Assembly: GCF_030159955.1 (NCBI RefSeq) | Contig: NZ_BSNK01000001.1 | Coordinates: forward strand, 1,426,001-1,490,000 | Length of the DNA stretch: 64,000 nucleotides | DNA from: Algimonas ampicilliniresistens | GTDB lineage: Bacteria > Pseudomonadota > Alphaproteobacteria > Caulobacterales > Maricaulaceae | Direction of reading: 5' to 3' | In this document: piece by piece, positions 1 to 7,817 of the stretch | How positions within the stretch are numbered: the first letter of the stretch is position 1 | Layout of the letters: every line of letters begins with the position of its first letter | Made by a program: the position numbers and the translations under genes | Notes under the pieces: model-generated | The model's database searches: none | What the model was told of the DNA's origin: nothing | What the model saw: the letters and a program-made list of their open reading frames with translations, nothing else

Positions 1-1109
1 CCGCCACCCTCATCATCAACATGAATGAAGACATGCGTCGTCGTGAATTCCAGTGTGATCGCAGGCTTGGTTGCATATTTCCTAGCATTGCCCACCAGGT
101 TCAATACGGCGCGGCGCAATTGCTGAGGCCGAGCTTCGATCGATATGGGCTCGCTCATATGGAATGGAATACCTTCTTCCTCAGCAATATTAGAGAGCAG
201 CAGATCCGCTTCAACGAGTTCAGCGTCTCCTTCCCCTGCCCCTCGAGCAAAATCGAGATAGGCAGACAACATGGCCTCCATCTCATCCAGGTCGCGTTTG
301 GCGTCTTCAATATCTTCCTTGGTTTCTGCCATCGACAGCGCCAGCTTCAATCGGGTTAGGGGCGTTCGTAAATCGTGGCTAACCCCTGCGAGCATCAAAG
401 TACGTTGATCGAGATGACGACGAATACGCTGCCTCATCTTCAAAAATGATTGACCCGCGCGCCGCACTTCGACCGCGCCATGCGGCTTATAGGTTCCGAT
501 ATCCTGTCCCTTGCCAAACGCGTCGGCGGCATCGGCTAATTCTCGAATTGGAAGACTTTGCCGGCGGATATAGACGACCGAGACCAACGTCAGCAGGATG
601 GTGGCCGTGATCAACCAGAAGATGAAAACAAAGCCGGTCGGGGCAAACACCCGATCTGTCGCGGCATAGAACTGCAACACACCCTCATCCACTTGGACAC
701 GGATATCGATGTGATGCGGATAGCGCGTCGTATCGAACCAAAAGGGTTGATCGATGGCGTTGGAGAGCGCGCGGCCAATCGATTTGTCCAGAACAGAGAA
801 GAAGTTGCGACGCCGCGAGGTTGGTAAGGTCTCACTTGGTTTTAACCTCACGGACAATTGCATGTCCGGCCTGAGAAGATCATCCAACGCGTCAGCGTTT
901 TCGACTGTTGGGTCGCGACTATAAAGCTGTGTTGCCACGGCAACATCAGCCGCGACAGACTCCGTTAAATTAGCCGTTACTGTCGCCCAGTGTGCATTGA
1001 AGAATATATAGGCGACGATCATCTGCATCACGATGATCGGCAGGATTATGATAAGTAAGCTTCGTCCGAAAATCGATTTCGGGGCAATCTGGCGCAGGGT
1101 GAGCGCCAT
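1..1109 (-). CDS. sensor histidine kinase, EnvZ-like (C-terminus beyond window)
   Basis: Membrane sensor kinase read from an ATG at 1109 and open to the window edge, about 369 codons. Two membrane segments (about residues 17-38 and 158-180) flank a periplasmic domain of about 120 residues, followed by a HAMP-like linker. The H-box reads GVSHDLRTPL with the phospho-accepting His near 245. The N-box (LVGNARKYA, Asn near 341) and the start of the G1 box follow, and the rest of the ATPase domain is outside the window. Its start lies one base after the stop of the response regulator, so the two form a coupled pair. The order and the DLRTPLTR motif fit EnvZ/OmpR-type systems. The signal sensed cannot be told. 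Confidence 0.92.
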   Translation of the reverse strand, partial: MALTLRQIAPKSIFGRSLLIIILPIIVMQMIVAYIFFNAHWATVTANLTESVAADVAVATQLYSRDPTVENADALDDLLRPDMQLSVRLKPSETLPTSRRRNFFSVLDKSIGRALSNAIDQPFWFDTTRYPHHIDIRVQVDEGVLQFYAATDRVFAPTGFVFIFWLITATILLTLVSVVYIRRQSLPIRELADAADAFGKGQDIGTYKPHGAVEVRRAGQSFLKMRQRIRRHLDQRTLMLAGVSHDLRTPLTRLKLALSMAETKEDIEDAKRDLDEMEAMLSAYLDFARGAGEGDAELVEADLLLSNIAEEEGIPFHMSEPISIEARPQQLRRAVLNLVGNARKYATKPAITLEFTTTHVFIHVDDEGG

Positions 1110-1110
1110 A

Positions 1111-1824
1111 TCAGCTCTCGGTCGTGGGTTCAGCGACAAGGCGGTAGCCCTTGCCTCGAACAGTCAACAGGTAGCGCGGTTCCGACGGGTTTTCTTCTAA
1201 CTTGCGCCGCAACCGCGTCATCTGAACATCGACCGCCCGTTCACTATCGCCATTGACGTTCTCAGATAGGACAAAACGCGTCACGGTTCCGCCGCCTTGT
1301 CGCGCTAACAGGTCCAACAAGGCTGTCTCACTTGTTGTCAGGCGCACAATCTCTCCGTCGCGCGTCAGCACACTATTGCGAAGATCATAGGAGAAACGCC
1401 CAAACGAAATCTGATCACTGACAGTCTTGCGTCCAGTTCGGCGAAAAATTGCATCCATCCGCAAGAGAAGTTCCTCTGGCTCGAAAGGTTTGGACAGATA
1501 ATCATCCGCCCCAGCCTTCAAACCGCGAATCCGTTGGGCCGGATCCCCAAGCGCCGTCAGCAGGATCATTGGAATATCCATATAGGCCCGCAAATCGGCC
1601 ACGAGGCTGACTCCGTCTTCGCCCGGCATCATCACATCGACGATCAATAGGTCGTAAGCGAGACTCGCCATTTTGGCCCGCGCGTCAGACGCATCGCGGG
1701 CGGTCGAGACGCGGTAACCAGACCGTCCCAAATATTTCGCGAGCAGGTCGCGAATACGGTCATCATCGTCAATAACGAGCACATGCGTATCGCTACGTTC
1801 TAAGAATGTTGTTTGCTGATCCAA
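1111..1824 (-). CDS. OmpR-family response regulator
   Basis: A 237-residue two-component regulator. The receiver domain shows the acidic cluster DDDD at 19-22, the phospho-acceptor D63 in VDVMMPGEDG and the switch Lys in LSKPFEPEELL. The C-terminal half is a winged-helix DNA-binding domain ending in VRGKGYRLV, typical of OmpR. The start is TTG, chosen because GAGGAG sits 6 bases upstream and no better in-frame start follows. The partner kinase starts 1 base downstream. A perfect 24-bp inverted repeat (1854-1877) lies between this gene and the divergent ilvE. The regulon is unknown. Confidence 0.93.
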   Translation of the reverse strand: MDQQTTFLERSDTHVLVIDDDDRIRDLLAKYLGRSGYRVSTARDASDARAKMASLAYDLLIVDVMMPGEDGVSLVADLRAYMDIPMILLTALGDPAQRIRGLKAGADDYLSKPFEPEELLLRMDAIFRRTGRKTVSDQISFGRFSYDLRNSVLTRDGEIVRLTTSETALLDLLARQGGGTVTRFVLSENVNGDSERAVDVQMTRLRRKLEENPSEPRYLLTVRGKGYRLVAEPTTES

Positions 1825-1853
1825 TTTTTACTCCTCTACCGCTCTTATGACGG

Positions 1854-1877
1854 TTGACTTGCTGCGCTCCAAGTCAA
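1854..1877. promoter_or_regulatory. 24-bp perfect inverted repeat between response regulator and ilvE
   Basis: The arms TTGACTTG and CAAGTCAA (8 bp each, perfect) flank an 8-base spacer in the 81-bp divergent intergenic region. It lies 30 bp upstream of the TTG start of the regulator gene and 28 bp upstream of ilvE. Each arm contains TTGACT, which also resembles a -35 element. It could be an operator for the adjacent response regulator or another regulator of ilvE. The symmetry is seen; the function is inference. Confidence 0.45.
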
Positions 1878-1905
1878 GAATAGGCGGCTTCTCAGGAGAG
1901 CGTTC

Positions 1906-2784
1906 ATGCTAGAAAAACCTTATCACGATCGAGATGGATATATCTGGGTCGATGGCGAATTTGTCGATTGGCGCGACTCAAAGGTCCATGTGCTGACGCA
2001 CTCGCTCCATTATGGCTCAGCCGTCTTCGAAGGCAACCGGGCCTATGAGGGCGAAATCTTCCGCCTAACCGATCACTCGGCGCGGCTAAAACGCTCTGCA
2101 GAATATCTCGGCTACGAAATTCCCTACACGGAAGATCAAATCGATGAGGCGTGTCGCGAGGCACTGGCAAAATCAGGCCTCGGCGACGCCTATGTCCGTC
2201 CGGTGGCTTGGCGCGGATCAGAAATGATGGGTGTGGCGAGTAAGAACAATGTCATCCACCTCGCCATCGCCTGTTGGCATTGGGGCAGCTATTTCCCGGA
2301 CAAGATGAAGGGTATCCGCTTGATGATTTCCGATTGGAAACGTCCGGCGCCCGATACGATCCCCTGCAAGTCGAAGGCGGCTGGCCTGTATATGATTTGC
2401 ACTATGGCCAAAGACAAAGCCGCCGCGACGGGTTGGGATGATGCGCTGATGTATGATTATCGTGGTCGGGTCGCGGAATGTACGGGCGCACATATCTTCT
2501 TTGTGCGTGACGGCGAACTGCACACACCGACTAACGACATTCTGCTAGACGGCATCACCTATGACACTGTGATCAAGCTGGCTGAAAAGCGCGGCATCGC
2601 CGTCCATCGCCGGGACATTTACCCAAGCGAACTGCCCCATTTCGAGCAGTGCTTCGTTGTCGGCACCGCGGCTGAAGTGACCCCTGTCCAAGAGATCCAA
2701 GGAAACCGCTATATCGTCGGCGACACTGTGAAACAGCTCGCCAGCGATTATGACGCCTTGGTCCGCGGCAAAATCAGTCTCTGA
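1906..2784 (+). CDS. ilvE: branched-chain amino acid aminotransferase
   Basis: Fold-type IV PLP aminotransferase that transfers amino groups between glutamate and the branched-chain 2-oxo acids in the last step of Leu, Ile and Val synthesis in the cytoplasm. It has 292 residues, the usual IlvE length. The N-terminal THSLHYGSAVFEG motif is typical, the PLP lysine is K157 in CKSKAAGLYM, and the cofactor-binding glutamate lies in VAECTGAHIFFV (E191). CAGGAGAG precedes the ATG by about 5 bases. The 3' end overlaps the convergent pgsA by 11 bases. No other branched-chain genes are nearby. Confidence 0.95.
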   Translation: MLEKPYHDRDGYIWVDGEFVDWRDSKVHVLTHSLHYGSAVFEGNRAYEGEIFRLTDHSARLKRSAEYLGYEIPYTEDQIDEACREALAKSGLGDAYVRPVAWRGSEMMGVASKNNVIHLAIACWHWGSYFPDKMKGIRLMISDWKRPAPDTIPCKSKAAGLYMICTMAKDKAAATGWDDALMYDYRGRVAECTGAHIFFVRDGELHTPTNDILLDGITYDTVIKLAEKRGIAVHRRDIYPSELPHFEQCFVVGTAAEVTPVQEIQGNRYIVGDTVKQLASDYDALVRGKISL

Positions 2785-3400
2785 GCGCAGCCCGTAGATA
2801 GAGCGATCCGGTATAAACGGAGAGCACGGCGGCTAACCACAGAAGCGTCAGGCCCGTTATGCGGGCAACCGACGCAATGTCGGGAATAAGCGAGTCTATC
2901 GGCAGATAGGCTCGCGCTAATATCCACACGATCAGCGCCGCGATCGCAAGCATCTCAAAAGCGGTTTTCCATTTCGCCAATTTGGTTGGCGGCATAACCC
3001 GCCCCGTCAAGGCCGCATGTTCACGTGCGCCCGACACCAATACGTCCCGAAAAACGATTGCTAGTCCAGGCACCAGAAACACCCACTGCCCCTGCGCTGC
3101 AATCATGAAAGCGATCAGGCATCCCGCCACCAACAACTTGTCGGCAATCGGGTCGATCATCCGACCAAACCCAGTGACCACACTCCATCTCCGCGCAAGA
3201 AACCCGTCTAACCAGTCGGTAAAGGCGGCCACAATGAAGAGCGGACCTAAAACGACCATTCTGCCAAAGGGGCTCCCCCAGCCGAATTCCAACGACAGAA
3301 TGCCAATGATAAAGACGGGGATGATCAAAATTCGCGATATGGTCAGCGCATTCGGAACCCAATAGAGCGGGTGCCGCGCGGCAGCGGAAAGGTCGGTCAC
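2774..3400 (-). CDS. pgsA: CDP-diacylglycerol--glycerol-3-phosphate 3-phosphatidyltransferase
   Basis: Integral membrane enzyme that makes phosphatidylglycerol phosphate, the committed step to phosphatidylglycerol and cardiolipin. It is 208 residues long with several hydrophobic segments. The full CDP-alcohol phosphotransferase motif D-x2-DG-x2-AR-x8-G-x3-D-x3-D is present, from TDWLDGFLARR to MIDPIADK. The start overlaps the end of the upstream paralogue by 4 bases. uvrC next to pgsA is a common proteobacterial arrangement, but here a second family member lies between them. The 3' end overlaps convergent ilvE. Confidence 0.94.
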   Translation of the reverse strand: MTDLSAAARHPLYWVPNALTISRILIIPVFIIGILSLEFGWGSPFGRMVVLGPLFIVAAFTDWLDGFLARRWSVVTGFGRMIDPIADKLLVAGCLIAFMIAAQGQWVFLVPGLAIVFRDVLVSGAREHAALTGRVMPPTKLAKWKTAFEMLAIAALIVWILARAYLPIDSLIPDIASVARITGLTLLWLAAVLSVYTGSLYLRAALRD

Positions 3401-4065
3401 GCCGCACCTTCTTTCGGGCGTCTATAAGATAGTATCTTAAATCCAGAGATAATGGAGAAGATCGCAGCGACCCAAAGCGATAGCTCGCCCGCCATCCAGA
3501 TTAAGGGCGATCCAGTGTTATAGACCTCCATCACGCGGTCCGTACCGGCTCTTAGACTATCAATCCATTGGGTCAGCCAAGGTGAAGCCACCAGGAGAGA
3601 CGTGCCAAGCATGGCAAAACCGCCTTTCGCGTTTGAAAGGATATTGTCCGGCCATCCATACCGAGACAGCTCATACCCCTTTGCCAAACCGACAAGAACC
3701 TCGCGAAACACGATGACGCCTACAGGGACGGCAAACGCCCAATAAAAATATCCATTACGATAAAGCACGTAGGATAAGGCGATCAGCACGCCCGTAATGA
3801 GAAGCGTATCGGCAATATCATCGAGCCAGCCATAGCGCCGCCGCGCGCTTCGTGATGCGCCGCCGAACCAGTCATCAAATATATCTGTCAACGCTGCTAT
3901 GATGAACAAGAACGTCGCCAAAATGGCGACTTGCGGATCCGGCCATTTCCAGACGATCAGCACCATAATCACAGGGGTCGCCAGCAATCTGATCAGGGTG
4001 AGCGCATCGGCAAACGCCCCGCCCGCATTTTCGCTGTCACTCACTTTATTCGTGGAAGTAATCAT
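3397..4065 (-). CDS. divergent CDP-alcohol phosphatidyltransferase family protein
   Basis: A 222-residue membrane protein related to PgsA, lying between uvrC and pgsA. Several hydrophobic helices are visible, and the segment TDIFDDWFGG ... YGWLDDIADT aligns with the family motif. All four metal-binding Asp keep their exact spacing. The invariant DG has become DD, AR has become GG, and the central G has become Y. The ATG at 4065 was preferred over an upstream start at 4152 because the longer form would only add residues antisense-like in composition deep inside uvrC; the chosen start still overlaps uvrC by 20 bases. It could be a phospholipid synthase with another alcohol substrate or an inactive partner of PgsA. 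Family membership is fairly sure, function is not. Confidence 0.8.
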   Translation of the reverse strand: MITSTNKVSDSENAGGAFADALTLIRLLATPVIMVLIVWKWPDPQVAILATFLFIIAALTDIFDDWFGGASRSARRRYGWLDDIADTLLITGVLIALSYVLYRNGYFYWAFAVPVGVIVFREVLVGLAKGYELSRYGWPDNILSNAKGGFAMLGTSLLVASPWLTQWIDSLRAGTDRVMEVYNTGSPLIWMAGELSLWVAAIFSIISGFKILSYRRPKEGAA

Positions 4066-5908
4066 GAATTTGTTGCGCCAGCTTTTGACTGACACCCTCC
4101 ACTCGAGACAGATCGTCCAAAGCCGCGTTCTTGACGGCTTTAGCCGACCCAAAATGCGCGAGTAGCGCGCGTTTTCTCCCCGGGCCTACACCGGGGATAC
4201 CATCTAGCGGGTTGGCTTTCATGTCCTTTTTTCGGCGCGCGCGATGTGTGCCAATTGCGAAACGGTGTGCCTCGTCACGCAAACGCTGAAGATAATACAT
4301 GGCCGGATTGCGTGGCGGCAGCGTGAACGGATCTCGGTCGTTCATGTAAAAAGTCTCTCGTCCCGCATTACGGTCCGGCCCTTTGGCGATCGCCACAAGT
4401 GTGATTCGACCAAGCACGCCTAACTCTTCCAACACGCCCGTCACGGCAGAGAGCTGCCCCTTCCCGCCATCAATCAACACAAGATCGGGCCATTCGACGG
4501 TTTCATCTTTCATCAAACGGGAGAACCGACGGTGTAAGACTTCCCGCATCATGCCGAAATCATCATTGGTGATGTCGGCGTCCTGAATATTATATGTGCG
4601 GTAGTCGCGTTTGCGAAAACCTTCCGGCCCCGCAACCACGAAAGCGCCAATCGCATTCGTGCCCTGATTGTGACTGTTATCGTAGGCTTCAATGCGGTTT
4701 GGCGGGTCCTCCATGCCAAAAAGCTCTTGGACTTCAGCCAGTAATTTTGCCTGATTCTGTGTCTCCGCGAGACGCCGCCCTAAGGCTTCCTCCGCATTGC
4801 GACGGGCGGTCTCGAGAAGCTTTTTCTTTTCGCCGCGCTGGGGCACGACAATTTCGATTTTGCGATCCGCCCGTTCCGACAAGGCCCGCTCAATCAAGTC
4901 GCGACTGGGTAGATCATGGGAGACGAAGATTTGTTTCGGAATCGGCTTATCCGTATAAAACTGGGCCACGAAGGCATCAAGAACTTCGGGGGAGCGCTGA
5001 TCTTGGTCATGCCGCGGGAAATGGGCGCTATTGCCCCAATTCTGTCCCGACCGGAAAAAAAAGACCTGCACACAGCTCTGCCCGCCCGCTGTGTGAATGG
5101 CGACAACATCGCCATCACTGAATGTTTGCGGATTGATCTTGCCAAGATTGTTATCATTGATCTTGGCGAGCGCGCGCAATCGATCGCGTAGCTCCGCCGC
5201 CTTCTCAAACTTCATCGCTTTCGATGCGGCGTCCATATCCATCTGTAGACGTTGACGCAGACTGTCAGATCGCCCCTTGAGGAAGTCTTCGGCATCATTG
5301 ACCAGCTTATCATATTCATCGAGCGCAATCACACCCGTGCAGGGCGCGGCGCAGCGTTTTATTTGATATTGCAGACAGGGCCGTGTCCGCGTTTCGTAGA
5401 TATTGTCCGAGCAATTACGGAGCCGAAATGCCCGCTGCAACGTGTCGAGCGTTCGGTTGACCGCGCCCGCGCTCGCGAATGGGCCATAATAGTCGCCCTT
5501 AATTTTCCGCGCGCCGCGATGTTTCACCACCTGCGCCGCCGGGTGGTTCTTGCGAACAAGAATATAGGGAAAGCTTTTATCGTCGCGCAGCAGGATATTG
5601 TAGCGGGGCTTTAACTTCTTGATCAGCTGAGCTTCCAAGAGCAAGGCCTCGACCTCGCTCTCCGTGACGACAAATTCCATATTGGTTGTCGCACGGATCA
5701 TCCGCCTTAACCGCGTTGGGTGGCGATCATAGCGCGTATAGGCTGTGACGCGTTTTTTCAGATCCTTGGCTTTACCGATATAGAGCACTGTGCCGTGCTC
5801 GTCAGTCATACGGTAAACGCCCGGTTTGTGGGGCAAGCGTTTGACATAGTCTTGAATGCGATTCGGTCCGAATGACGGCCCATCATCACCCCGGCGCTTC
5901 ACAGGCAT
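4046..5908 (-). CDS. uvrC: excinuclease ABC subunit C
   Basis: The nuclease subunit of UvrABC nucleotide excision repair, which cuts on both sides of the lesion. It has an N-terminal GIY-YIG domain (KPGVYRM ... VLYIGKAKDLKKRV), a central UVR motif with KAMKFEKAAELRDRL, an RNase H-like endonuclease domain (DNSHNQGTNAIGAFVV, LVLIDGGKGQL) and a C-terminal double helix-hairpin-helix (GIPGVGPGRKRALL). The ATG at 5908 gives 620 residues; a TTG at 5980 is possible but would overlap the upstream DUF2237 gene and has no Shine-Dalgarno. The 3' end overlaps the CDP-alcohol transferase paralogue by 20 bases. Confidence 0.95.
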   Translation of the reverse strand: MPVKRRGDDGPSFGPNRIQDYVKRLPHKPGVYRMTDEHGTVLYIGKAKDLKKRVTAYTRYDRHPTRLRRMIRATTNMEFVVTESEVEALLLEAQLIKKLKPRYNILLRDDKSFPYILVRKNHPAAQVVKHRGARKIKGDYYGPFASAGAVNRTLDTLQRAFRLRNCSDNIYETRTRPCLQYQIKRCAAPCTGVIALDEYDKLVNDAEDFLKGRSDSLRQRLQMDMDAASKAMKFEKAAELRDRLRALAKINDNNLGKINPQTFSDGDVVAIHTAGGQSCVQVFFFRSGQNWGNSAHFPRHDQDQRSPEVLDAFVAQFYTDKPIPKQIFVSHDLPSRDLIERALSERADRKIEIVVPQRGEKKKLLETARRNAEEALGRRLAETQNQAKLLAEVQELFGMEDPPNRIEAYDNSHNQGTNAIGAFVVAGPEGFRKRDYRTYNIQDADITNDDFGMMREVLHRRFSRLMKDETVEWPDLVLIDGGKGQLSAVTGVLEELGVLGRITLVAIAKGPDRNAGRETFYMNDRDPFTLPPRNPAMYYLQRLRDEAHRFAIGTHRARRKKDMKANPLDGIPGVGPGRKRALLAHFGSAKAVKNAALDDLSRVEGVSQKLAQQIHDYFHE

Positions 5909-5954
5909 CGTCTTATTCGGGTTCTGTGATTCGGGCGGGGTCACACCAGCAAAT

Positions 5955-6338
5955 CTAGGAGCCTCCGGACTCCACTGCAAATGGCTGAAGTGTAGAAAGT
6001 GTCAGTCGCTCTAAAGCGATCTCATGCGTCGCCTCTAATATGACCTGCGGCGCGCATCCTGCTTTATGGGCTTCGCGCCACCGCTCTAGGCATAAGCACC
6101 AGCGATCACCCGCCTTCAACCCCGGAAACCGGTATTGCGGCATGGGTGTGCTGAGGTCATTTCCGCTGGCTTTGGAGAATGCCAGAAAATCGTCCGTCAT
6201 CACGGCGCAAACGATGTGCCGACCTCGGTCAGTTGGCCCAGTTTCACAGCAGCCATCCCGAAAGAACCCAGTCACCGGATCGGTCGAGCAGGTTTGCAGC
6301 TGAGTTCCGAGCACATTGCGGGACGTGGATTGGCTCAT
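5955..6338 (-). CDS. DUF2237 family protein
   Basis: A 127-residue protein matching the DUF2237 family closely: NVLGTQLQTCSTDPVTGFFRDGCCETG at the start, a central HIVCAVMTDDFLAFSKASGNDLSTP, and GDRWCLCLERWREA followed by VILEATHE. The conserved cysteines (C16, the CC pair, the WCLC cysteines) suggest metal binding or a thiol function, but none is established that I know of. The ATG overlaps the folB stop by 4 bases (ATGA), so it is translated as part of the PTPS-like/SDR/folB series. That links it by context to pterin metabolism, which is inference. Confidence 0.88.
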   Translation of the reverse strand: MSQSTSRNVLGTQLQTCSTDPVTGFFRDGCCETGPTDRGRHIVCAVMTDDFLAFSKASGNDLSTPMPQYRFPGLKAGDRWCLCLERWREAHKAGCAPQVILEATHEIALERLTLSTLQPFAVESGGS

Positions 6339-6736
6339 CGCGACTTCACGATTTCAACGCCCGCAGTATCGGCCTTCAGCAACGCTTGCGGTTTGGCGAT
6401 AGACACGGCGACCCGTTGGACGCGTGTGTCTGTGCTCAAAGCCCAATCGGCAATTCGTTCGGCGAGCGTCTCAACAAGCTGAACATGAGCTTCGAGTGCC
6501 AATTCCTCGGCCTTCTGCGCGACCACACTATAGTCCAACGTCTCATGAAGACGGTCTTGTTCGGGTAAGGCCATATCGCCCATATCCAGCTCAACATCGA
6601 TAATGACCGGCTGGGTGGCTTCATGTTCGTGCGGATGGACCCCAATGCTCGCTTGTATCAGAAGGCCGCGCACATAAATCCGGGTCGAGGATTGAGGTTT
6701 GGCACCGAACCGGCGAAATATTGAACGACGGGTCAT
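6335..6736 (-). CDS. folB: dihydroneopterin aldolase
   Basis: Cytoplasmic folate enzyme that converts 7,8-dihydroneopterin to 6-hydroxymethyl-dihydropterin and glycolaldehyde. The 133-residue product shows IYVRGLLIQASIGVHPHE, then PVIIDVELDM, and the catalytic lysine region VAVSIAKPQAL near the C-terminus. The ATG at 6736 follows the SDR stop codon by a single base; the TTG a few codons upstream would overlap that gene. The stop overlaps the DUF2237 start. Position behind an SDR of the pteridine-reductase type and a PTPS-like gene supports a pterin operon. Confidence 0.9.
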   Translation of the reverse strand: MTRRSIFRRFGAKPQSSTRIYVRGLLIQASIGVHPHEHEATQPVIIDVELDMGDMALPEQDRLHETLDYSVVAQKAEELALEAHVQLVETLAERIADWALSTDTRVQRVAVSIAKPQALLKADTAGVEIVKSR

Positions 6737-6737
6737 A

Positions 6738-7448
6738 TCAAGGCTCAAAATTCAAATGTTGACCACCATCGACGGCGATCATCTGTCCAGTCACGGACCG
6801 AGCGGCCAGTAAGTAACGAACGGCGGCGAGGATATCGTCTGGCGGAGACCCATTGCCCAGCAGTGTGCTCATTTTCTCACGCTCAAATTCGTCTTCACTT
6901 TGAACACTGTTGCGTAAGGTTGGGCCGGGTCCAATCGCATTGACGCGGATATCCGGTGCGAACGACTGTGCCATTGTCTTCGTCGCCCACAACAGACCTG
7001 CCTTCGCAACTCCATAGGTGAAAAAGTCCGGTTCCGGTCTCAACATGCGTTGATCGATCATGTTCACAATTGCGCCCTGACCGGGTGCCTGCTCCGCAAA
7101 CTGCTGCGACAGGATCAACGCAGCCCGCAGATTGACGTCGATGTGATGGTCAAATGTTGCGTTGGTAAAATCATCCGCCGAATCCTGGTCAAAGGTCGAG
7201 GCATTATTGATGAGCGCATAAAGGGGCGAGCCAAGCGCTTCTCGAGCGGAACCGATCAAGCCGTCAACGTCACTCGGCACGCGCAAATTTGCTTTAACGG
7301 CCACGCCGCCAATCTCTTTCGCTAAGGCTTCAGCTGGCGCAGAGGAGGTCCTGTAGTGAATGCAAACTTTCCATCCATCATCCGCCAAGCCGCGTGCGAT
7401 ATGCGCGCCGATGCGCGCCGCGCCGCCTGTGACAAGAACCGTTTTCAC
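6738..7448 (-). CDS. SDR family oxidoreductase, pteridine reductase-like
   Basis: A 236-residue short-chain dehydrogenase. The NADPH motif is TGGAARIGAHIA, the basic segment IHYRTSS matches the FolM/PTR1 type, the NNAS motif is present, and the active site has YGVAK (Tyr and Lys). A GTG at 7448 overlaps the upstream stop as GTGA and places the first strand KTVLVTGG correctly; a longer reading from 7478 would sit inside the PTPS-like gene. Between a PTPS homologue and folB it most likely reduces a pterin (dihydromonapterin or dihydrofolate reductase activity), but the substrate is inferred. Confidence 0.85.
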   Translation of the reverse strand: MKTVLVTGGAARIGAHIARGLADDGWKVCIHYRTSSAPAEALAKEIGGVAVKANLRVPSDVDGLIGSAREALGSPLYALINNASTFDQDSADDFTNATFDHHIDVNLRAALILSQQFAEQAPGQGAIVNMIDQRMLRPEPDFFTYGVAKAGLLWATKTMAQSFAPDIRVNAIGPGPTLRNSVQSEDEFEREKMSTLLGNGSPPDDILAAVRYLLAARSVTGQMIAVDGGQHLNFEP

Positions 7449-7810
7449 TCGGCCCAAACCCGGGCGCGTTCCCCGCATGAGGGCCGACCAACTTCAACGC
7501 AATGCAACCCCTCTAGCCGGGGTTTTAATCGTTGGAATATCCACATGGCGATTTGTTCAAGCGCAGGCTGTTCCAGCCCCTCAACCTCATTGAGCAAGCT
7601 ATGATCTAGCGGGGCCACAACCTCTTGGATGATCTGCTCGATTTTCCATAGGTCACGGACCCAGCCTTTATCGGTCTGGGCCTCGCCGCGCAGCGTCACC
7701 CGGCCCTTAAAGCTGTGACCATGAACTTTTTTGAACAGGTCATTCGCGTCCGCATGGCCGAAATAATGGGCGGCTTCGAACTGGAAATCTTTTTCGATCT
7801 CAAACGGCAT
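7445..7810 (-). CDS. 6-pyruvoyl-tetrahydropterin synthase / QueD family protein
   Basis: A 121-residue T-fold enzyme of the PTPS/QueD family. The three zinc histidines are present: one in FQFEAAH and two in VHGHSF. In canonical QueD (E. coli) the segment before HGH contains the catalytic cysteine (CGRLHGHSF); here it reads LFKKVHGHSF, and no other Cys lies near. The C-terminal VEVGRPSCGERARV replaces the usual end. It may be the QueD of this organism with a shifted active site, or a pterin enzyme serving the neighbouring folB and SDR genes. It starts 7 bases after the cation exchanger and overlaps the SDR by 4 bases. Confidence 0.85.
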   Translation of the reverse strand: MPFEIEKDFQFEAAHYFGHADANDLFKKVHGHSFKGRVTLRGEAQTDKGWVRDLWKIEQIIQEVVAPLDHSLLNEVEGLEQPALEQIAMWIFQRLKPRLEGLHCVEVGRPSCGERARVWAE

Positions 7811-7817
7811 GGTCTTG

